Shown: in pieces, positions 23,487 to 27,246 of the stretch
Layout of the letters: the number at the start of each line of letters is the position of its first letter
Numbering within the stretch: position 1 is the stretch's first letter
Source: Halomarinibacterium sp041392125
Lineage (GTDB): Bacteria > Bacteroidota > Bacteroidia > Flavobacteriales > Flavobacteriaceae
Direction: 5' to 3'
NCBI GenBank assembly: GCA_041392125.1
Contig: JAWKMR010000018.1
Span: 1-27,246, forward strand
DNA length: 27,246 nt
The notes under the pieces: generated by a model
What the model was told of the DNA's origin: nothing
The model's input: only the letters and a program-made list of their open reading frames with translations
Databases searched by the model: none
Made by a program: the position numbers and the translations under genes

Positions 23487-23660
23487 AAAAAAGTTTAGTT
23501 TGATAATGTTGTAAAAGTAAAATAAATATTATGTGTGCATAAAAAATTCTTCGTTTTTTTTTAAGAAATCGTTAAGAAAATTATTAAAAAAATAGCAATG
23601 CCCCAAAATGGAGATTTCATTTTTAACAAATACTATGAGAATCGTTAATTTGTGTGGAAA

Positions 23661-25508
23661 CTATTCTACTGTTACCGATTTTGCCAGATTTCTTGGTTGA
23701 TCCACATTTCTATTCAACATCACAGCAATGTAATATGAAAGAAGTTGTAGTGGAATAGTAGTTACTAAAGGGCTAAGGGTTTCGGTAGTTTTTGGAACTT
23801 CCATGATAAAATCTGCTAGGTCTTTAACTGTGGTATCTCCTTCAGTTACAACGGCGATAATTTTTCCTTTTCTAGCCTTTATTTCTTCTATATTACTTAC
23901 TACTTTTTCATAGTGATTACTATTAACAGCAATCACTACCACTGGCATATGCTCATCAATTAAAGCAATCGGACCATGTTTCATCTCGGCAGCCGGATAG
24001 CCTTCAGCGTGAATATAGGAAATCTCTTTCAGTTTTAAAGCTCCTTCAAGGGCTACAGGAAAATTATAGCCTCTTCCTAGATAAAGAAAATTAGCTGCAT
24101 CTTTAAATACATCGGCAATAGCCCGAATTTTTTCATCACTTTTAAGTGCTTCTTCCACATGTTGTGGAATCAATTCAAGCTCTAGCAAGTGTTTCATGTA
24201 ATTTGCATGAGAAATAGTCCCTTTCACTTTTGCCAATTTAAGTGCAATCATGGTTAATACCGTAATTTGCGTGGTAAAGGCTTTAGTGGAGGCGACTCCA
24301 ATTTCGGGCCCGGCATGGGTATAGGTTCCGCTATGTGTTTCCCTAGAAATGGATGATCCAACCACATTACATACCCCATAAACAAAAGCTCCTTTTTCTT
24401 TCGCCAACTTAATGGCTGCGAGTGTATCTGCCGTTTCACCGCTTTGAGAAATCGCAATAACCACATCCTTTTCACTTATAATAGGATTTCGGTATCGGAA
24501 TTCGGAAGCATATTCAACTTCAACAGGAATACGAGCCCAATCTTCAAAAATATATTCAGCAACTAATCCCGCATGCCAAGAAGTTCCGCAGGCAACAATG
24601 ACAATACGATTGGCATTTACAAACTTTTGAATATGATCTTCTAACCCGCCTAATTTTATGATTCCCTCGTTTGCCAGTAGTCTTCCGCGATAGGTATCTT
24701 TAATTACAGAGGGTTGCTCATAGATTTCCTTCAGCATAAAGTGGTCGTACCCTCCTTTTTCTATTTGCTCAATATTTAATTGTAATTCTTGGATATAGGG
24801 GTCTACCAGATTGTCGCTTTTAATTTTTCGAACTCTTACTTCCCTTCCCAAACGAATGACAGCCATTTCTTCATCTTCAAGATATATGGCATTATTTGTA
24901 AATTCTATAAACGGAGTGGCGTCGCTGGCAACAAAAAACTCACCCTCTCCAATTCCAATAGCAAGTGGGCTTCCTAGTTTTGCCACTACAATTTCATCGG
25001 GTTTTTTACTATCAAAAACAGCAATAGCATATGCCCCTACAACTTGATTAAGAGCCAGTTGTACCGCTTTTCCAAGCTTTACGTTTTCTTGTTTTTTAAT
25101 TTCTTCAATGAGGTTTACCAACACTTCGGTATCGGTATCGCTATAAAATGTGTACCCTCTTTTTTTAAGTTCTTTTTTTATGGAAGCATAATTTTCTATA
25201 ATTCCATTATGAATAAGTACAAGATCCCCACTATTAGATTTATGTGGATGTGAATTAATATCATTAGGGACTCCATGAGTGGCCCAACGGGTATGCCCAA
25301 TGCCTAAGGAACCTTTGGCTGAAATTTCATTTTTAACTTTATTTTCCAGATCAAGTACTTTCCCTTTTGTTTTGGAAATTTGAATCTTAGTCCCATCATA
25401 AATGGCTATTCCGGCACTATCGTACCCACGATATTCAAGACGTTTAAGTCCGTTTAAAATAATTGGATACGCCTCTCTACTTCCTATATAACCAACGATT
25501 CCACACAT
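23661..25508 (-). CDS. glmS: Glutamine-fructose-6-phosphate aminotransferase (isomerizing)
   Basis: A 615-residue enzyme making glucosamine 6-phosphate from fructose 6-phosphate and glutamine, the first step to UDP-GlcNAc for peptidoglycan and LPS. Cys2 is the N-terminal nucleophile (MCGIVGYIGSREAYP) of the glutaminase domain (2 to about 220, with HTRWATHG and SHPH). Two SIS domains follow: CGTSWHAGLVAEY and ISQSGETADTL in the first, and LGRGYNFPVALEGALKLKEISYIHAEG in the second, with the C-terminal tail LAKSVTVE. The start is 5 bases after the stop of the DUF4270 gene, so it is distal in an operon whose promoter lies outside the window. I see no glmS ribozyme and no clear terminator in the 174-base spacer downstream. 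Confidence 0.97.
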   Translation of the reverse strand: MCGIVGYIGSREAYPIILNGLKRLEYRGYDSAGIAIYDGTKIQISKTKGKVLDLENKVKNEISAKGSLGIGHTRWATHGVPNDINSHPHKSNSGDLVLIHNGIIENYASIKKELKKRGYTFYSDTDTEVLVNLIEEIKKQENVKLGKAVQLALNQVVGAYAIAVFDSKKPDEIVVAKLGSPLAIGIGEGEFFVASDATPFIEFTNNAIYLEDEEMAVIRLGREVRVRKIKSDNLVDPYIQELQLNIEQIEKGGYDHFMLKEIYEQPSVIKDTYRGRLLANEGIIKLGGLEDHIQKFVNANRIVIVACGTSWHAGLVAEYIFEDWARIPVEVEYASEFRYRNPIISEKDVVIAISQSGETADTLAAIKLAKEKGAFVYGVCNVVGSSISRETHSGTYTHAGPEIGVASTKAFTTQITVLTMIALKLAKVKGTISHANYMKHLLELELIPQHVEEALKSDEKIRAIADVFKDAANFLYLGRGYNFPVALEGALKLKEISYIHAEGYPAAEMKHGPIALIDEHMPVVVIAVNSNHYEKVVSNIEEIKARKGKIIAVVTEGDTTVKDLADFIMEVPKTTETLSPLVTTIPLQLLSYYIAVMLNRNVDQPRNLAKSVTVE

Positions 25509-25513
25509 ATACT

Positions 25514-27157
25514 CTAATTGTTAGGTTCGGTATAATAGATTTGAAGTTTCAATCGCTTCTCCTGATTGGAAGAACGATTTCCATGAAGTACCGTGCCTTC
25601 GTGTGAGATAATACATGAAGTTGGAACCTTACTTAATTTTGATTGCACGGGATGACTAACAGGAATTTCCTTTTCAAGGGAACCGAAAGACACTAGAGAT
25701 ACATTTTGAGATACCATAAGTCCTAAGGAAACATTGGTAGAATCCCTGTTGATGAGATTACTTATGTGTGATGTTAATCGTATCTTATAGTATTCGCCAT
25801 GATTATCGCTATTCCTTTCTAGCCTACCTAAGTGTTGAGTAACAGCATCTACTCCACTATTATTTACGGTTAAATCAATAGCATAGTCCGCAAGGATACT
25901 ACTATTTTTTGTGTCGAAAATCATGATTCGTTCGGGCTCCTTACTCCCTCCTGTTACCATATCTTGATCTACATAAAAAATTAAGTTCGCTTCATTAATA
26001 AGCCATTTTTTTTCACGCAGCTCTTCAAGATCATTAATGCCATTTTGGTTATCATCCCCATCAAAAAGATCAATAATAGTGATAATTTCCTTACTTCCAC
26101 TTAAAAAAAGACGTTCTTCTCCTTGAGAAACATTTGGGTTTAGAAGTGCAGCCGCTACATCCGGAGACGGATCATTAGGACTATCGTATACATTTATATT
26201 AATCCCCGAAAAATTCAAATCTAGTGTTTCATACTTTCTTACTATATTTCCATTATCATCATATTCATAGACATAGCCATCTCCTTCTACAAATTTGGTT
26301 TTCCTTGAGGAATAGTATAAAGAAACCTTAGCTTCGTCTGTATTAAAAAGAAACATATTTCCATCATTTGCGGAAGAAGCTTTTAAATATAATCCTCTAA
26401 AATAATTTTTAAAATTATTATTGTTTAATAGTACTTCTTCTCCTTCTTGGTCAATAATTTTTTGTTTAAAATATTCAACAGGTAATTCTATAAATAGTCC
26501 AGGAGCAAATGAAAGTGTATCAAGACCCTGTAAGATAAATTCAATTTCATCTTTAGAAGGAACAAAACCTATTTCTGTTTTTATTAATGCACCTAAATTA
26601 CTTTCAAAAGTAGTTGCTTGATTAGAATAGTATTTTTGAGGTTCTTCAAAATTACTTTCAGGATCTGCGTCTCTTAAAAAATAATTAGACTCGTAAATTG
26701 AGATATCAATAGGCGTATTCCCATAAATAGAATCTAAGGTGTAGGTAATATCTCCTCCACTATCTTGTTCAGCATCTGAAAAATAAGGAATATAGAGTGT
26801 TACTTTTTCAAGTATAGGTATTAAAGAATCTACCGGAAAGGTAGGATTGGGAGTATTTAAAGCCAACTGCCCTAAAAAATTAGAGGTTGTTTTTCCATAA
26901 ACTGGATCTACATAAACCCCAAGTTTATAAGATGATAAATCATTGGTTTGCACTCCTATTTGTTCCATCTCATATTCTTTCAAGAGTCTACTATAGGCTA
27001 TTACCGAGAAAGAAGTATCCGGGCGTATAAAATTTTCATCAATAATATCTGTGTCAAGGTTGCTAAAATCTTCTTCACAGGAAGCAATTGCTAAAATAAG
27101 TATAAATAGTATCCCTAACTTAGGGATTAGATTTGTAATTTTCATTTGGGTGTTCAT
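25514..27157 (-). CDS. DUF4270 domain lipoprotein
   Basis: A 547-residue lipoprotein: signal peptide ending A-I-A-S-C27, then CEEDFSNLDTDIID. The part NFIRPDTSFSVIAYSRLLKEYEMEQIGVQTNDLSSYKLGVYVDPVYGKT is the recognisable DUF4270 opening; the rest is beta-rich with many Asp/Asn. Its function is not known; the family is common in Bacteroidota and lies beside glgA and glmS genes in other flavobacteria, as I recall. Its ATG is one base after the stop of the upstream gene and its stop is 5 bases before the glmS ATG, so three genes are tightly coupled. An alternative start at the second Met (27145) is possible. No catalytic motif seen. Confidence 0.88.
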   Translation of the reverse strand: MNTQMKITNLIPKLGILFILILAIASCEEDFSNLDTDIIDENFIRPDTSFSVIAYSRLLKEYEMEQIGVQTNDLSSYKLGVYVDPVYGKTTSNFLGQLALNTPNPTFPVDSLIPILEKVTLYIPYFSDAEQDSGGDITYTLDSIYGNTPIDISIYESNYFLRDADPESNFEEPQKYYSNQATTFESNLGALIKTEIGFVPSKDEIEFILQGLDTLSFAPGLFIELPVEYFKQKIIDQEGEEVLLNNNNFKNYFRGLYLKASSANDGNMFLFNTDEAKVSLYYSSRKTKFVEGDGYVYEYDDNGNIVRKYETLDLNFSGININVYDSPNDPSPDVAAALLNPNVSQGEERLFLSGSKEIITIIDLFDGDDNQNGINDLEELREKKWLINEANLIFYVDQDMVTGGSKEPERIMIFDTKNSSILADYAIDLTVNNSGVDAVTQHLGRLERNSDNHGEYYKIRLTSHISNLINRDSTNVSLGLMVSQNVSLVSFGSLEKEIPVSHPVQSKLSKVPTSCIISHEGTVLHGNRSSNQEKRLKLQIYYTEPNN

Positions 27158-27158
27158 G

Positions 27159-27246
27159 TTAAACCAATACTTTCGATTGGTAAAAGTCTAAATAAGCTTC
27201 CGAAAATTCTTCCATTTTATGAAAGTTTAACACTGGCTTATCATAG
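27159..27246 (-). CDS. C-terminal end of a probable glycogen/starch synthase (GT5)
   Basis: The last 28 codons of a frame that enters from the right edge, ending with TAA at 27159-27161. The residues (YDKPVLNFHKMEEFSEAYLD, then FYQSKVLV) resemble the end of the Bacteroidota glycogen synthase, and the gene order before DUF4270 and glmS fits. So little is visible that the function is a guess from context. One base separates it from the DUF4270 start. Confidence 0.5.
   Translation of the reverse strand, partial: YDKPVLNFHKMEEFSEAYLDFYQSKVLV

Noticed and set aside
23487..23660. Possible small RNA or 16-codon frame in the spacer between the receptor and glmS
   Set aside because: No stable hairpin, no consensus promoter and no conserved-looking peptide; I see only A/T-rich spacer.
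1..27246. Mobile element, prophage, CRISPR array or defence system
   Set aside because: No transposase, integrase, direct-repeat array, tRNA attachment site or known defence gene was found on either strand.

Overview
The window looks like chromosome from a marine-type member of the Flavobacteriaceae (Bacteroidota). The evidence is the gliding-motility pair gldE-gldD, a leucine-rich-repeat protein with a type IX secretion (T9SS) C-terminal sorting domain, TonB-dependent receptors, a DUF4270 lipoprotein, low G+C, almost no Shine-Dalgarno sequences, and several promoters of the Bacteroidota form TTTG - about 20 bases - TAnnTTTG. I cannot name the genus. I see no mobile element, CRISPR array, tRNA or rRNA.

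Layout. 1-2251 (minus): a secreted protein cut by the left edge, a small lipoprotein, and a 21-residue-repeat LRR protein with a T9SS tail; this is the most accessory-looking part. 2373-3487 (minus): rplU-rpmA with a clear promoter and terminator, L21 carrying a C-terminal helix-hairpin-helix extension. 3513-4888 (minus): a DUF4199-like membrane protein and an EamA exporter, divergent from a heavy-metal-associated lipoprotein (4947-5459, plus). 5489-8953 (minus): mutY, ssb, gldE, gldD. 9097-11797 (plus): an HU-type DNA-binding protein, a 29-residue Lys/Arg-rich mini-protein, RNase G and recX. 11794-14551 (minus): a cupin/JmjC-like oxygenase and a short TonB-dependent receptor. 14687-17005 (plus): glpD-glpF. 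17068-18933 (minus): atpD-atpC. 19133-23486 (minus): a large TonB-dependent receptor followed by an SGNH/GDSL hydrolase lipoprotein. 23661-27246 (minus): the end of a probable glycogen synthase, DUF4270 lipoprotein, and glmS.

How they fit together. Most of the window is housekeeping: ribosome, RNA turnover, DNA repair, ATP synthase, aminosugar synthesis. Surface biology is the second theme: gldD/gldE belong to the gliding/T9SS apparatus that would export the LRR protein, and the receptor plus hydrolase pair looks like a surface capture-and-cleave unit. glpF and glpD handle glycerol uptake and glycerol-3-phosphate oxidation, but no glycerol kinase gene is in the window.

I found no convincing unknown multi-gene system. 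The best second-look items are the 29-residue basic protein flanked by hairpins, the L21 fusion, the CxxxC metal-binding lipoprotein with a cysteine-rich tail, the receptor-hydrolase pair, the RNase G without its zinc-link cysteines, and five genes with GTG or TTG starts.
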